Assembly: GCF_002865645.1 (NCBI RefSeq) | Contig: NW_020194693.1 | Coordinates: 496,001 to 560,000 of the forward strand | Source of the DNA: Hyaloscypha bicolor E | Lineage: Eukaryota > Ascomycota > Leotiomycetes > Helotiales > Hyaloscyphaceae | Reading direction: 5' to 3' | DNA: 64,000 bases | Shown: positions 47,312 through 58,489 of the stretch, piece by piece | How positions within the stretch are numbered: position 1 is the stretch's first letter | Layout of the letters: every line of letters starts with the position of its first letter | Notes under the pieces: generated by a model | The model's input: only the letters and a program-made list of their open reading frames with translations | Told to the model about the DNA's origin: nothing | Database searches by the model: none | Position numbers and translations under genes: made by a program

Positions 47312-47985
47312 CTCAGGCGGGCTTTGTCTCTGTGGCTCCAAGATCTAAAAATAGTTAGCCTGCAGTACTTGAATTGGAATGTTTTAACCCACCAAGCAAC
47401 CCATGGTTGGTGATGGACATGAGATGGGATTTGACATGGTGAGAAAGGACAAAAAGATCGGAATCGGCTGGTGTTTTGGTTCAATTCTCGAAGCGAGCCG
47501 CCTTACCTGAAGAGGATATAGTCAAGCCGTCACGGGGTTCGACTCTGGATGTCTTTCCTTGCAGAAAAGAATTCTCCAAACGATTTTTTTGTCCATTCTC
47601 CCATTGCCTACAGGGAATTCTTTCTTCTCACACCTGGTCGCTCTTCTGAATCCTTGAAACCGGAGCAGACTGTCAACAACTCTCTTCCCCAGGCATCCAA
47701 AAGAGATCCAGTGTGGATAGCCCTCTTCAAGAATTGACAAGGACGGCAACCCAAATATCAAGTCAACCAACAAGCTAAGCTGCATTTGTTCCCCTCAACA
47801 TGGAATATCCTTTCCCCAGAGTGAAGCTCCAAGAGAAATAGGCTAAGACATTTGCTCCCAGTCCCGCTCTCCTCCACCTCAAGTCAAAACAACGAGAAAA
47901 TTCTATTACACTTCATTTCTCGAACTTTCTACAACTTTATTCCCACCACATTTATGCCACCTCATTACCGCCGCTCCACTCAACA
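47312..47985. other. Intergenic
   Basis: An 87-codon minus-strand ATG frame at 47522-47785 has no recognisable domain; not called. Confidence 0.4.
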
Positions 47986-48393
47986 TCACCGTCCAATCAA
48001 TACCATTATTCGTGCCGAAAACCCAATCCAAACATCCTTCCCGACCATCCAATGATCTGTGACAGTCAATAAACCCCTAACTTTCGAGTACAAATCGCCA
48101 ATATCCCTCTGCTGATTGACCCGCATCTCAGCATCAAGAATATTACCCGCGTCAAACAGCAGAAATCCCAGGATCACAAAAACGGGATAGAAGGTTCCTG
48201 GCAAAGGAAGAACAAAATTCGCAGGCATCCGATTCTTTTCGAACCACGTCATACATTTACAAACTTGATTGCTAGGAAGCTTATAAGCATTGTGAGTCAG
48301 AGGGACACTGCTCCAGCGATCAGAAGGGTGCCGCTGTAATGCAGCTGTTGGCAGAAGAAGGGCTTGTCCTAGTTTGGCGCCGGGGATGTGCAT
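47986..48393 (-). CDS. Hypothetical protein with one hydrophobic segment
   Basis: A 135-residue ATG frame on the minus strand. It has a hydrophobic stretch (VLPLPGTFYPVFVILGFLLF, about residues 62-81) that could be a membrane segment, then DAEMRVNQQRDIGDLYSKVR. I do not recognise a family. Codon use is not obviously different from its neighbours. It could be real or chance; support is length and the presence of an ATG only. Confidence 0.28.
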   Translation of the reverse strand: MHIPGAKLGQALLLPTAALQRHPSDRWSSVPLTHNAYKLPSNQVCKCMTWFEKNRMPANFVLPLPGTFYPVFVILGFLLFDAGNILDAEMRVNQQRDIGDLYSKVRGLLTVTDHWMVGKDVWIGFSARIMVLIGR

Positions 48394-50556
48394 CGTAAAA
48401 CTGAGCAGTCTAGGTGGTAGTCTGTCTGTTTGTTTGAAGGAGCCACCGTGTTAGAATTCGGGATGAGCAGACAGTATTTGAATGGTCCTCAAGTCGATGT
48501 TCCGAGAAGGTTCGACTGAGGATATCATAGCTGGAGACTGCCGCCCTCGAGCCGTTGGCAATTACGACGATTGAAGGTACAAAAGGGGTCATGGTGATGC
48601 AAACTGTGATTCGGATGAGGACTTGTTCTGCATTATGATCAGGTCTAGTTTGGGGCAATCTTTGCCCTAACGCGAAAGATTACTGTCGTTTTGTGTTGTT
48701 TACATCTGGACTTGACTTGTTCGTGTTTATTTTTGACAGTGACTTTGACTTTTGTTGACCCTGATGAGTTGAGAAGGTGACTAGACTGCTGTACTGTATA
48801 TTATCTAAGTGCTGAAGTTTATGCCCCACCAGCAGCGGCTCTAGGCGATCATCAGTTTGCGCCAAATCATCTCACCAGAAGGAGATAAGTCAAACCACGA
48901 AACACTGGCCTTGATTTATGGTATGACGAAGGTCCCAAAAGAGCTTCTCGGAACTCTTGGCTCTTGGGTTGCTGGCCAGTGAAAGTAACGCTGTGCAGAA
49001 GAGGTCTCTCCAATTACCCTATTTGTGAGCAGTCCTATCATAGCACCAGTAGGCGCCCCACGCCTATTCGACTGTTACACTTCCGTATCGGAAGTTTGCA
49101 TCCCCGAGTCAAACCGCATACCAAGGGGCGATATTATGTACCAGGTGACTCCTTGTTGCTGGGACCTCTGCAGAGATGAATAGAGGCAATTGGGCATGGT
49201 GATTGGCTGGCGAAGCGACTGTACCCGATTAGACGAGAGATTGTGGGGCATTTCTCGACGTCTCTTCAACTTTAACCTCTACCTCTCAACGCCGACACAA
49301 AACAACAACAGACCCAACAACCAACGAAGTATATCCACCTGTTTCCGCATCTTGATATGCTGTACATTTATTATTGTAAAGTCCTTTCATCGATCTCGAG
49401 CGGGGCTGCATTGGTGCTCCCCACCGTGGGGTCAGTCCGGAAGGTTGTAGCGATGGCGTCAGGCCTTTCCACATCGCCCGCTACATTTCAATCTCTGCTG
49501 ATCCTTTGGATGCATTCTTAAGCGGCTGGTAAACGCCCCGATGTCTCCATTGATTGAAGAGACGCGGTGAGCTACCTAGCTTTGAATTTTACACATGGCT
49601 TTGTCTATAGTTCTTCAAGTCGAGATATGCTGGCTAGTGCAGACAGGACATTAGCATCTCAGTATTGTAATATTAATATTTCGCTTTTGGGATCCCTTGC
49701 ACCCTTGAGTAAAGGATCAAGAATAGCTTGAAGGGGCCTTGGAAACTTCGATTTAATCACGTGATTAAGCACTAGACTTCCATGACCATCTTCTTTTAGC
49801 ATTTGTGGATTTTGTGGGCACGCGTTTTGCGATAGAGCGGGTAGATTGATAAGCAGCCGCTTTCATTGATTTGATGTGCCTAGCACCGAAGAGGGAAGTG
49901 ATTCAATACAAATTTAGGGGGACTGACGATGCTCGAATGCAGCTCGCATGGACACCTTCATGCTGCTTCGATGCGAATCAAAAAGAGTTTATTACGCGGG
50001 CTCTGGGGATTTTAAAGAAACTTACAACATTAAATGCCGTATGCGCTGCGAGCTTCAGGCTACAGCACATGGTATTGAAGAGCCATTGCCTAGAGCCATC
50101 ACGTACCTTGGTTCTAGGAAACTACTTTCAGTTATGTAGACATAGGAAGGTCTGATAACATCTGAGGTCTTCTCCCCAAATTCAAGGGTCTAACCCCCCG
50201 ATTCGAGATGCAGTTGGTGATGTTGAGCTAGTGCTCTTTGGCATAGCGCCAGGTTCTGATCGAGGGAGAGGGTGTTACTTCCTCTTTCGCCGAGCGTGGC
50301 AACCCTGAGAGTGAAGCGCAAACCTCGCGAGCATATCAAATAGTTACCGGGGCATCTGCCATGGTCTAAGTGAAACTTTTTTTACTTCTGCAGTTGCGAA
50401 TTGGTTTACGTATCTGTAGAAAGAGAGGTACCAGTATCCTCGTAGCTGCCGTTCCAATCGCAAAATCAGTCTTCTACATTGATGAAGTTTCAGCTCTTCA
50501 ATTCTTTCATTATCATCAACAATACAGCAGCATGCATATTAAACGCTCATTAGCAG
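48394..50556. other. 2.2-kb intergenic stretch
   Basis: Only short frames under 95 codons, none recognisable. No repeat structure was seen. Confidence 0.4.
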
Positions 50557-51288
50557 ATGAAAAGCTCCCCGGTTAGCCGTGGGAGATCTCGAACTGCTTG
50601 CAATCGAGCTCGCTTCTTTGTTACCTTCGCCTTGTTCTCCTTCCATCGGATCGCCTCCTCCTGGAACAACATCGACACAATCTTCTCGTCTCAAAGTACA
50701 AACGCTCGAACGAGCCCCGAGAACAGACCCCCACCAAATGGAGCACCCTCCAACGAGCAGTTACTCGCCCCATACCTATTCGAGTCCCGCCAGTTTGTTC
50801 CTCTCAATCTCTTCACGCCTCAACACATGAAGAGGCGCATGCGCAAGTTCTACTTCGAAGGCGTCAGAATGAATGACCGCGGCTACTACATCACTTTCCC
50901 TAATACAGACTTGGGTAGGAGGGATGCCGAGCAGTGTTACAAAGCCTTGAGTGGAACATTGATGTTCACTCACACCATGATCATGCGACCATTCTTCCAC
51001 GTCACAAGGAAGAAGGTTCAGCGGGGCGGATGGCGTAGAACTCCCCGACCTCCTGATTTGTTTACAATTCCAATATTTACTCGGATAACAAAACAGCCTT
51101 TCAATGAAAACCAAAATCTATCGTTACCGTCACCGAACCATTCAAGAGATTCAATAAAATGGCGGACAGCATTGCACAGCTTTTTGCTTACAACGACATG
51201 GAACACTTTATGCTTTCCAGAAATTTGGACTTTCAGAATGACGAACAGTACTGAGAGGCCAAGGCATTGTTACTTTCGTGGAGGGTAG
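50557..51288 (+). CDS. SET1-associated/RRM-like domain protein, possibly broken
   Basis: A 243-codon ATG frame. Its middle, residues about 75-148, reads YLFESRQFVPLNLFTPQ, RRMRKFYFEGVRMNDRGYYI, TFPNTDLGRRDAEQCYKALS and GTLMFTHTMIMRPF, resembling the region next to the RRM in fungal Set1 proteins (GYYVTF..GRxEAExCY..LxG). The C-terminal 90 residues look non-coding, and in another frame the same DNA carries the small-protein copy starting at 51159, so the true end is unclear. It may be a fragment captured from a SET1-like gene. No SET domain is present. If functional it would be an RNA-binding-type protein; function is not inferred further. Confidence 0.4.
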   Translation: MKSSPVSRGRSRTACNRARFFVTFALFSFHRIASSWNNIDTIFSSQSTNARTSPENRPPPNGAPSNEQLLAPYLFESRQFVPLNLFTPQHMKRRMRKFYFEGVRMNDRGYYITFPNTDLGRRDAEQCYKALSGTLMFTHTMIMRPFFHVTRKKVQRGGWRRTPRPPDLFTIPIFTRITKQPFNENQNLSLPSPNHSRDSIKWRTALHSFLLTTTWNTLCFPEIWTFRMTNSTERPRHCYFRGG

Positions 51289-51338
51289 AGGCGCTGGGCC
51301 ACGGTGGAGATATCCAAGTGCCAGAGAACATGGACCAC
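51159..51338 (+). pseudogene. Small-protein family, copy 1 (nonsense codon)
   Basis: ATG at 51159 reads MADSIAQLFAYNDMEHFML and SRNLDFQNDEQY, then TGA at 51252, then EAKALLLSWRVEALGHGG in the same frame. It aligns with the end of the intact copy at 52680 (FSNMNRFMQSYNLKMHDDDD then LREAKAILDGLR). It lacks the Ser/Thr/Asn-rich leader. The 3' limit is approximate. Confidence 0.5.
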
Positions 51339-51914
51339 CGCTCGATGAGATCAAAACGTTGGCATTGAGGTCTGCTAGACGAGCGGTCTTCTTCAAGCTT
51401 CTCTTGAACTATTAGTTTTAGGCTAGAGAGAGTGCCGTTTAGGGTGTGAGCTCGATTGTCGGAACCACTGCTGGGGATCAAGTACAATCCAAGGAATAGA
51501 AGAAGCTCAAACTACAGTTTCAACATTCGTTTGGTTGATTCTTTGACTCACTAAGCCTAGTTATTGCGGCTCGAATTCACGTCTAGGCGCACTCTCGCAT
51601 CATTCCAGCCAGCTCCCCAGGAAATGATTCTAAGATCTCTCCTTCGATCAGCAAAGTCGCCGAGAGAAAAAAGCATTCAAGAACAGCTTTGAAATGAATT
51701 GAAACGACTGAAATATTGGTGGAAATTTTATGGTGCCTTTCCGGCGTGCACGCCACTTGATCGCTTCAATGGATCAACAGCAATACCTCACTAATCCCGT
51801 AATCCCGACTACCAAATTACCCTCACTACCAAGCGCTGCATTTCAGAGCTCTCAAGACCTCATATACACCACCGCCATTCAATCAACCTCTTTCTTCCCC
51901 ACCTCTGAATTCAT
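51339..51914. other. Spacer between copies 1 and 2
   Basis: Short frames only. Confidence 0.4.
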
Positions 51915-52208
51915 ATGCCTTCCAACAGCAGCAACCAGAAATCAACCTACCTCCAGCGCAGCCAGCAACACTCTCAATTCTGCGGCTAGGGGGCCTCAGG
52001 CTACGGCTGGCAGGTCAAGGACGGCTTCGCGAGCATGAATCACTTCTTGTTTTCCCCTTGGGTTTGGGATTTTGAAGATAACGATGAAAAGGAGGCAAAG
52101 GCGGTCTTGGACGCTTTCAAGGAGCGGTTGGACTGGGAAAAGGTACAGGTCCATATCCAAAGACCCTTTACAAATATGATTAGAAATTCCAACCCAGCAG
52201 CTTTCTAA
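51915..52208 (+). pseudogene. Small-protein family, copy 2 (nonsense codon)
   Basis: The ATG at 51915 reads MPSNSSNQKSTYLQRSQQHS, hits TAG at 51987, and the frame continues GWQVKDGFASMNHFLFSPWV and WDFEDNDEKEAKAVLDAFKE before TAA at 52206. The layout matches the intact copy: MPSN leader, GF-x-x-MN-x-F, D/E-x-EAKA-I/V-LD helix. One stop separates leader from domain; no GT lies between them to allow splicing. Confidence 0.58.
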
Positions 52209-52679
52209 ATTTGAAGTTTTTTTTAATTTGACATATTGAATTTTATTGGGGACTTGAACTACCAAGTCATGCGCAGTTGCGGATCAAGTCAAGTAAATAA
52301 GCAATTCCCCCGCTATCTGATTACACCTTCCTCTCTCCAATATCTGCTACCTGCCTGCATTCTTTGAGGAACAACAAAGCCCAGATTATTCTTGCAATCT
52401 TTCTCGCGATCCCAAGTTCCCAGTCATTTAAAAAAGCTCCCTCGTCTATCACACCTGCAACGAAGCAGCTGTGGAATATCAAGGTGGCTGGTCACGCTAA
52501 AATTAGGGTGGCTGGGGAAAGGCCATAAAAGTTCACTTCTGTACATTTTTCCAACCCAAATCAATATAATCAACTCCATTGCAATTATCACTGTTCAGCA
52601 GAAGCCCTCTTTATCCCATCACCATCAATCTCAACCCGCTTTCACACAATCACCGTCCTCACCTGACTCCACACCGAGA

Positions 52680-52928
52680 ATGCCTTCCAACACCTCCAAC
52701 ACCAACAAACAATCAACCTCCACCTCCGATTCTTCCACCAAAGCTTCCTCTAATTCTTCGTCTGGTGAGAAGTCCCAGAACCAGATGATCAAGGATGCGG
52801 GTTTCAGCAACATGAACCGTTTCATGCAGTCGTATAACTTAAAGATGCACGACGACGATGATCTTCGGGAAGCTAAGGCTATTTTGGACGGCTTGAGAAA
52901 GGTCGATGGGGCTGGTCGGAAGCAGTAA
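52680..52928 (+). CDS. Small-protein family, copy 3 (intact, 82 residues)
   Basis: The frame is open further upstream, but MPSNTSNTNK at 52680 is preferred because copy 2 starts with the same MPSN and the upstream codons look like leader DNA. The first 32 residues are Ser/Thr/Asn-rich and disordered. The C-terminal half, MIKDAGFSNMNRFMQSYNLK and MHDDDDLREAKAILDGLRKV, holds a GF-x-x-MN-x-FM-x-SY-x-L segment and an acidic amphipathic helix with EAKAILD. I know of similar small uncharacterised proteins in filamentous ascomycetes, but no function. The three copies are in tandem and in the same orientation within 1.8 kb, and only this one is uninterrupted. Confidence 0.6.
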   Translation: MPSNTSNTNKQSTSTSDSSTKASSNSSSGEKSQNQMIKDAGFSNMNRFMQSYNLKMHDDDDLREAKAILDGLRKVDGAGRKQ

Positions 52929-54321
52929 ACATTGCCGTGTCGGTGAGATTCACTGTGTTGGAGCGGACTTCGAGGATATTTGCTAACTTTTCCCTTGCAG
53001 AAGATACCAAGGTGCTGATTCTGCCAGTTCTTGACATCGGGATGTGTTGATCGTGGAGGAATTTGGCGGATGCACCTGGGGATTCGAATATCTTGGGTAT
53101 GAACATCGTTGAGGTTTGGAGTTGTTGTCAACCGCACGGGGTCTCGCCGGTGTTCTTTGCAGGCGTATCAAATCGAACTTCTGCACTCCTCCTCAATCTT
53201 TTGACAAAATACTTGAGTGACATCACAAACCGTTAACATCGCACTGTGTCATGTTGCACCCATCTTAAGCAAGATTATCTCCTGCTTTTTAAACGTTACC
53301 CTTTCATATGTTGCTGATGAATGGGCTAAGAACGTGCTGTTTCCTCTCGAGTTTCGGCCATGTGCCGAAAACCTTTCAAGCCAAGTTCTCAAGCCGGCGT
53401 CTCATCCATCTCACAGTCCCGTGCTCCCTCACTGAAATATCTCATTGTCTCGTTAAAGCCAGAATGCCGGACACAGTCGTGCCAACCAGCTGCCTCCACG
53501 CGCTTGCAGCTATTTTCTCCACCAACCCCGGAGCGAGATTATCCATAAAGCTCGTTGGCCATAGGATAGTCCACATGGCTTTTCAACCCTTCAAAGCCTA
53601 CATTCTCTACTGAACTTCCCAAATGTTTTTCAACATTCTCGCTTGATACCGAAAAGCAGAACAATCGTGTGTTCGTCAGTCTTGGATATGGGTCCACATC
53701 AATCTATGGAGACAAAGTCTATGAAGCAAACTCTTGCTGTGGTCTCTGCCTCCATGAACGAAGTTGCTTCATCCTCCTTGTAGTTCCCGGGAACGGCGAA
53801 GAGCAAAACCGAGACTATGCAACATTTCTGTGAAGACCCAGCGAAATCGGTACATTCTAAGCCACATCCTAGCATGTTGAAGTCCCGTTGCGTGTCCCCC
53901 ATCCTCTGATCACAGCCCATTTTCTCTAGATTTCACTTTCGGTAATTCTAAAGTCTCAGAAGCCCAAAGCTGTCTTGCCCTCTTTGAGATGAGAGCCAAT
54001 CACGTGGAGGAGATCTCGCAGTAAATCGCAGTAAATTTCCTAAATTTACTCGTTGACATGAGGTAGAAATTCACCTTTGAGCTTAAATTCGAAGTTCCAT
54101 CTGATCCGACTTCGGACTACAAAATTCAATCTCCACCACCCCTTTGGACCATCCAACTTCGACACGACCCCCAAGTCCTACCCTCCTACATTCAGTCGAC
54201 CGCCACAACAACGCTCACGCACGTTTGGGTCCTCCTTTACTCGCGGGTTCCTTTCATTGAGCTTCGACAGTCATATTGAGAGGCTGAAGGCGACTCCGTA
54301 CCATCTCAAAGATCGGTCGCG
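52929..54321. other. Intergenic
   Basis: Between 53650 and 53840 the plus strand reads GDKVYEANSCCGLCLHERSC in a frame without ATG, perhaps a remnant of a cysteine-rich secreted protein. No other gene is seen. Pyrimidine-rich leader sequence precedes the next gene. Confidence 0.35.
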
Positions 54322-55556
54322 ATGGATCTAGCAGCCCCAGCCAGGAAGAAGAGGAAGTTGGCTCAGGCCTTTACGGCAGCAAAGGATAAGAATACGAAAG
54401 CAATGTACGCTCGTTCGCGGGGACATTGACGGACTGGATGCTAACTTGGTTTCAGTGTCAGGAGGAATGCGACTTCATCTCCACTTCTCCGCCTCCCACC
54501 AGAGTAAGCACAATCGGCGCCTATCTATTGTTCCATAATCGTCGGGTCATTCTAGAATGCGAGAATGCTGACTATCCAATGTTCTAGGCTACAACAGAAG
54601 ATCTGGGGATATGTGCTTGGGAACCGGCTGATACACATTGGCGCGCAGGGAGTGCGTCGGAATTATGGCTATCGGAGCTTACAACCGCGATTTTTCAACA
54701 CTATCTGTAAGTGTTGGAGGGACCCCTTTCCTATTTCAATACCCTAGGGTTTCTGAGACAATCTATATCAAGTAATTGCTGAGTCTCCCATTATCTAGGC
54801 CAATCCCCAGTCACCGAAAGAGAAGCATATGAGCTCTCAAAAAGCGCAGAGTATAATAAAGCCGCTACTTCTTTCAAGAATGGAGAGGATATGCGACTCT
54901 GCGGGAACCGACACCGTGCCTGTGAACTGGAACTCGTTGACCACTCTACTGAACAAAACCTTCCCCCAAATAGACTCAATGTGGGTGTGTTGGCTGTCTG
55001 TCGACAAGTCTATGTAGAGGTCAATCCTATCCTCTGGAGCACCAACACATGGTCGTTTCAGTGCCAGCGTACCTGGCGCTATTGGATGAGCGGTAGAAAT
55101 GCTGTTCAAAAACGATTGATCAAGAAGATCCATTTTTCCAATGAGGTAGCTTTTGGTCTCAATAACAAAGCCACAATCCTCGCACTCAAGTTGGAGGAAC
55201 TCAACATTGACATTTACACGTGGCGGCAATATAGTTTCATGAGTCGTGAGTTCCAATACAGACCTCCCCCTTACGTTATGTAGATGCTAACAACCTTAGT
55301 TCACCAATTCCTCCAGACGGAGAAAGTCACTGTTATCGCTGCTGATGCTTGGACGACTGCTAATGGCAAACAAGCGAATAATATAACTTCTTTCGAAGAA
55401 AAGCTCGCCATTGCAGAGGCTTGTCAGTCCCACTTGGCCACCCTGCAAGCCGAATTAGCTCGCAAGAAACAAGAGAAAGAGAGCGCGAAGCTGTTGATAG
55501 GAGAGAAGAGTCCTGAAGTCAGTGGCAGTAATGACGGTCGAGAGTCCGAGAATTAG
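54322..55556 (+). CDS. F-box-like/DUF7730-type protein, five exons
   Basis: Exons 54322-54404, 54456-54503, 54588-54706, 54799-55245 and 55300-55556 give 317 residues. All four introns have GT..AG ends, frame is kept at each join, and CTAAC/CTGAC branches are visible in introns 1, 2 and 4. A basic patch (ARKKRKLAQ, 7-15) could be a nuclear signal. Then comes SSPLLRLPPELQQKIWGYVL (35-54), the F-box-like opening of DUF7730 proteins, followed by NRLIHIG, LAVCRQVYVEVNPILWSTNT and WSFQC. The C-terminus is a Lys/Glu-rich coiled coil (ATLQAELARKKQEKESAKL). Such proteins are common, lineage-expanded and functionally unknown in Leotiomycetes and relatives. The LPPEL..KIW motif is shared with the 2EXR cluster nearby. 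Confidence 0.8.
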
Positions 55557-55969
55557 AGGCAGGTTCTGATAGAGGATACGATGTTCGACCAGGTTCAACC
55601 AGAACTATCTCGAATCCCAGATTCCCTTTCATCCTTTCCACCTAGCACCACCACCATCGATCCCTCAAAAGACATCACAATCACTTTACAACAACCAACA
55701 CATTGTCCTCAATCCAACCCGAACACAAACTCATGGTTTTTTCTCCAATCCGAACAATTGCGACTGATCGTTCTCCTCCTCAACGAACAACAACACCCAA
55801 GATAGCTATGGGCAATGATTGAGGAGATATTGGATGGCGGCCTCCTCCGAGCGTGTAAAAAGTTCTGTACCCTAAGCCCCCTCAAACAAACATTCTTCCC
55901 CACAAGACCAGACGCCTAGAAGAGAATTGTGAGAATGATGCCCCAACAAGTGTAAGCCAAGTATGCTTC
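55557..55969. other. Intergenic, convergent 3' regions
   Basis: Lies between convergent genes; short frames only. Confidence 0.45.
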
Positions 55970-56564
55970 CTAACACAAAACATTCCCAAACCGCCTGCAG
56001 TGAAACTCGACTGAGCGCTTCTCCTTACGACGCTTTAACTCCTGAGCCTCTATAATCTGCGCAGCAGATACCTCGTCCAATGCATCGGGATTCTTTTGAC
56101 TGCTCGGTGACGGGAATTGGACTTCGTAAAGGTTGATTCGATTGTTTCCGCCGCACATCTTTGGTGAAGCGCAGTCAGCAAGTGCCGGGAGCACAGTTGT
56201 TCCCGGAAAATTGTGGGGGATCTTCTCGACGGGAATTATACGAGCATTTTGAACTTTTAAAGCTTACCTGCGTGCTATCCCCGTTGCAAGGAATGGTGCA
56301 AGCGTGCGAAGGGGAGCCGGTCTTGAAGATATTGCCGCACCAGCAATCATCTCCCCTCTCTGTTCCCGCCATCGTGAAGCCCAGATCGCCGCACGCTGTC
56401 TGGCAGATCTCAGGTGTCATGAGTTCACCGTGCTGATTGACTTGAGTCAGCACCGCCCGATTGCCCGTAATCGTATAGCAGCCGAGGGAGCCCCATGAGT
56501 AAGCGTAGGAGAAGTTAATGAGCGCGGCGGCAAAGAGAAGGGACCGAAACTTGAAAATAGCCAT
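55970..56564 (-). CDS. Small secreted WSC-domain protein
   Basis: Two exons on the minus strand, 56564-56268 and 56158-55970, giving 161 residues. The 109-bp intron (GTAAGC donor, AAG acceptor) is phase 0 and joins CNGDSTQ to MCGGNNRINLYEV, the conserved end of the WSC fold (CxGDxxQxCGGxNRxxxYE). A signal peptide (MAIFKFRSLLFAAALINFSY, about 1-21) precedes SLGCYTITGN, MTPEICQTACGDLGFTMAG and GDDCWCGNIF; the cysteine spacing fits WSC. Past the domain is a charged Lys/Arg/Glu tail. WSC domains bind wall glucan or other carbohydrate; with no membrane segment this would be a secreted carbohydrate-binding protein. Confidence 0.85.
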
Positions 56565-57779
56565 GCCTTAAGGAGTGTAAAGTCGACGAGTCGAAAAATG
56601 ACAGGAAACGGGTACAAAATTGCAGGCCGCTGGACAAAAGAAAGAGAAGGGTTGACGAGACTCTTAGGCGGGAAAAGGAAAGCCACGATGGATTCAAGTG
56701 TGCACTGACAAGCTTCCTTAGGCCGATTTGGCATTTTTGCGCCCTCGAAAGGTCGCCCAATATGAAGGCACACTAATCAGGATCGCCTAAGGACCCCGGA
56801 CCCCGTGGTAAGTGAGGCTGATAGCATCTTAGCACCACCACTTTCCGCAACACTTTGTGAACGAGACTTCGCTAGATTTGAAGAAACAGACCTTTTGACA
56901 GCGTCGTTGATATAAGGTCTCATGGCTTTCCTTCCTTGGAGAAGATCAGCAGCGACATTCCCTCCTGTTGAAGCGACAAGAGCATCCAACAAGGGCGCGA
57001 CATATCGCAAAACGGACGGGACATCCAGCGGGAGGGAAATTACGGTTACCAAAATTCAGATAGGGGCGTCTGGCACGTGGGGTCGCATGCACTAAGATTG
57101 TTTAGTTTCTGCGCCGCCAGCCCTGTCAGACGGGCCATGATTGGAGTCCTTTAAGCCACATTACCAGGTACGTACCACGAAGAGGCCTGTGTGGAAATCA
57201 GGGGCAAACGCCCGAGGAAATGTTCAGCACCGCACCGAATCGGGATGGTGGAATTCACAGAATAAGATGCGACTGGCCCACGTCGATTGAGGGATTCATA
57301 TGTGCAGAATTATGAACTGGTGGCCAAAACTAAGTGCCAAGCTGTGTCAGTTTTTCGGAATTCTGGATTCTGGTCTGACTTGTTCGTGTACTGATGTTAC
57401 TTGTTAACAAAATTGACGGATTGTACTCCACCGTTTTCTAGAGTCTATTCTGCGATGGTAAGAAATCGAAGCTATGTTGCATCCTTGAAGGTTCTTTCCT
57501 CTTCGTCGAAGTTCCCAAGTGCTATTCAATGGCTTCGAGGTAATGAATGCAATGCTTCGCGAGGTATTTTGCTCTGGTTGGATCGCAAAATGTTCTCTTT
57601 GTATTGGAAGGGTGTTCTTCTCAGCACGACTCAATCTGTTCTGCTGCAAGTTCAGCGGACATAAATAAGGTTTCCATTTCTGAGATCTCCGCGTTCTAGT
57701 ACCCCTCTTTTTTGTTCTCCGCCCAAGACCCTAGAAAGCGTGTACAATCAGGTCAGATTAGTCATCGTCACACGATATT
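56565..57779. other. Intergenic
   Basis: A minus-strand frame at 56777-57052 (PLDVPSVLRYVAPLLDALVA, then NVAADLLQGRKAMRPYIND) looks protein-like but opens at TTG with no ATG at its head. It may be a gene fragment of unknown family. Confidence 0.35.
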
Positions 57780-58440
57780 TTGAGACAACTAACTCTCTTC
57801 TTTATAACTTTACTAATCCTTAACTAAATTTAAATATTTTTAAATTTAAAAAAGGACAATTCAAATTTACTTCTATTTAATTAAATATTTAAGTATATTT
57901 ATTTTTAGATTATTATATAATTATAAAGCTTTTAAAAAAAATTTAAAAAAATAAAAGCCTTCTTTAAAACCCTTACTTCTCTTAATTTTATTAATTTTAT
58001 TTCTTTAAGATTAATATATATTAATATTTAGCTAGTTTAAAAACTAATCTATTAATCTTATATAATAATAGTAATAAAGTATTAAGCTATTAGATTTTTA
58101 ATTCTTAGATTTTCGAGAAAATAAGCGAAAATAAGCGAAAATACACGAAAATTATAACTTTTAAACTTTAATAACTTTAAACTTATAAATTTAAATAATA
58201 TAAAAAATTATTTCCCCTAATGAGATTTACTTAAAGATAAATAATTCAAAGTTTAAAAGTTTTATAATAAATAGATTATAATTAATATTAATGAATTATT
58301 AATATAATACTATAAGTCTTTTATTTAATAAAATTAATATTCTATTATTTTTAATGCTAGTATTTTAAACCAAATATTAATAGTATTATTATATAAAAAG
58401 TTATAGATTTGTAAACTTGTTTGAAACCCAAGTCACGTGA
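57780..58440. mobile_element. AT-rich RIP block (660 bp)
   Basis: A sharp fall in GC content with TpA-rich sequence and no frame. It contains a 10-bp repeat AYAMRCGAAA (58111-58150). Probably an old repeat; family not recognised. Confidence 0.5.
58111..58150. repeat. 10-bp tandem repeat
   Basis: ATAAGCGAAA occurs at 58121 and 58131, with diverged units before (TTTCGAGAAA) and after (ATACACGAAA). Confidence 0.7.
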
Positions 58441-58461
58441 CGAAGACTTAACTGACCTGAT

Positions 58462-58489
58462 TGATTTGATTTGATTTGATTTGATGATT
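58462..58489. repeat. TTTGA pentamer run at the edge of the AT block
   Basis: TGATTTGATTTGATTTGATT followed by TGATGATT. The same pentamer forms the subterminal hairpin at 8748-8785, so this may be the remains of a related element end. No CAGTGTG terminus is found beside it. Confidence 0.6.

Noticed and set aside
47530..47560. GGTTCGACTCTGG resembling a tRNA T-loop
   Set aside because: The surrounding bases do not form acceptor, D or anticodon stems.
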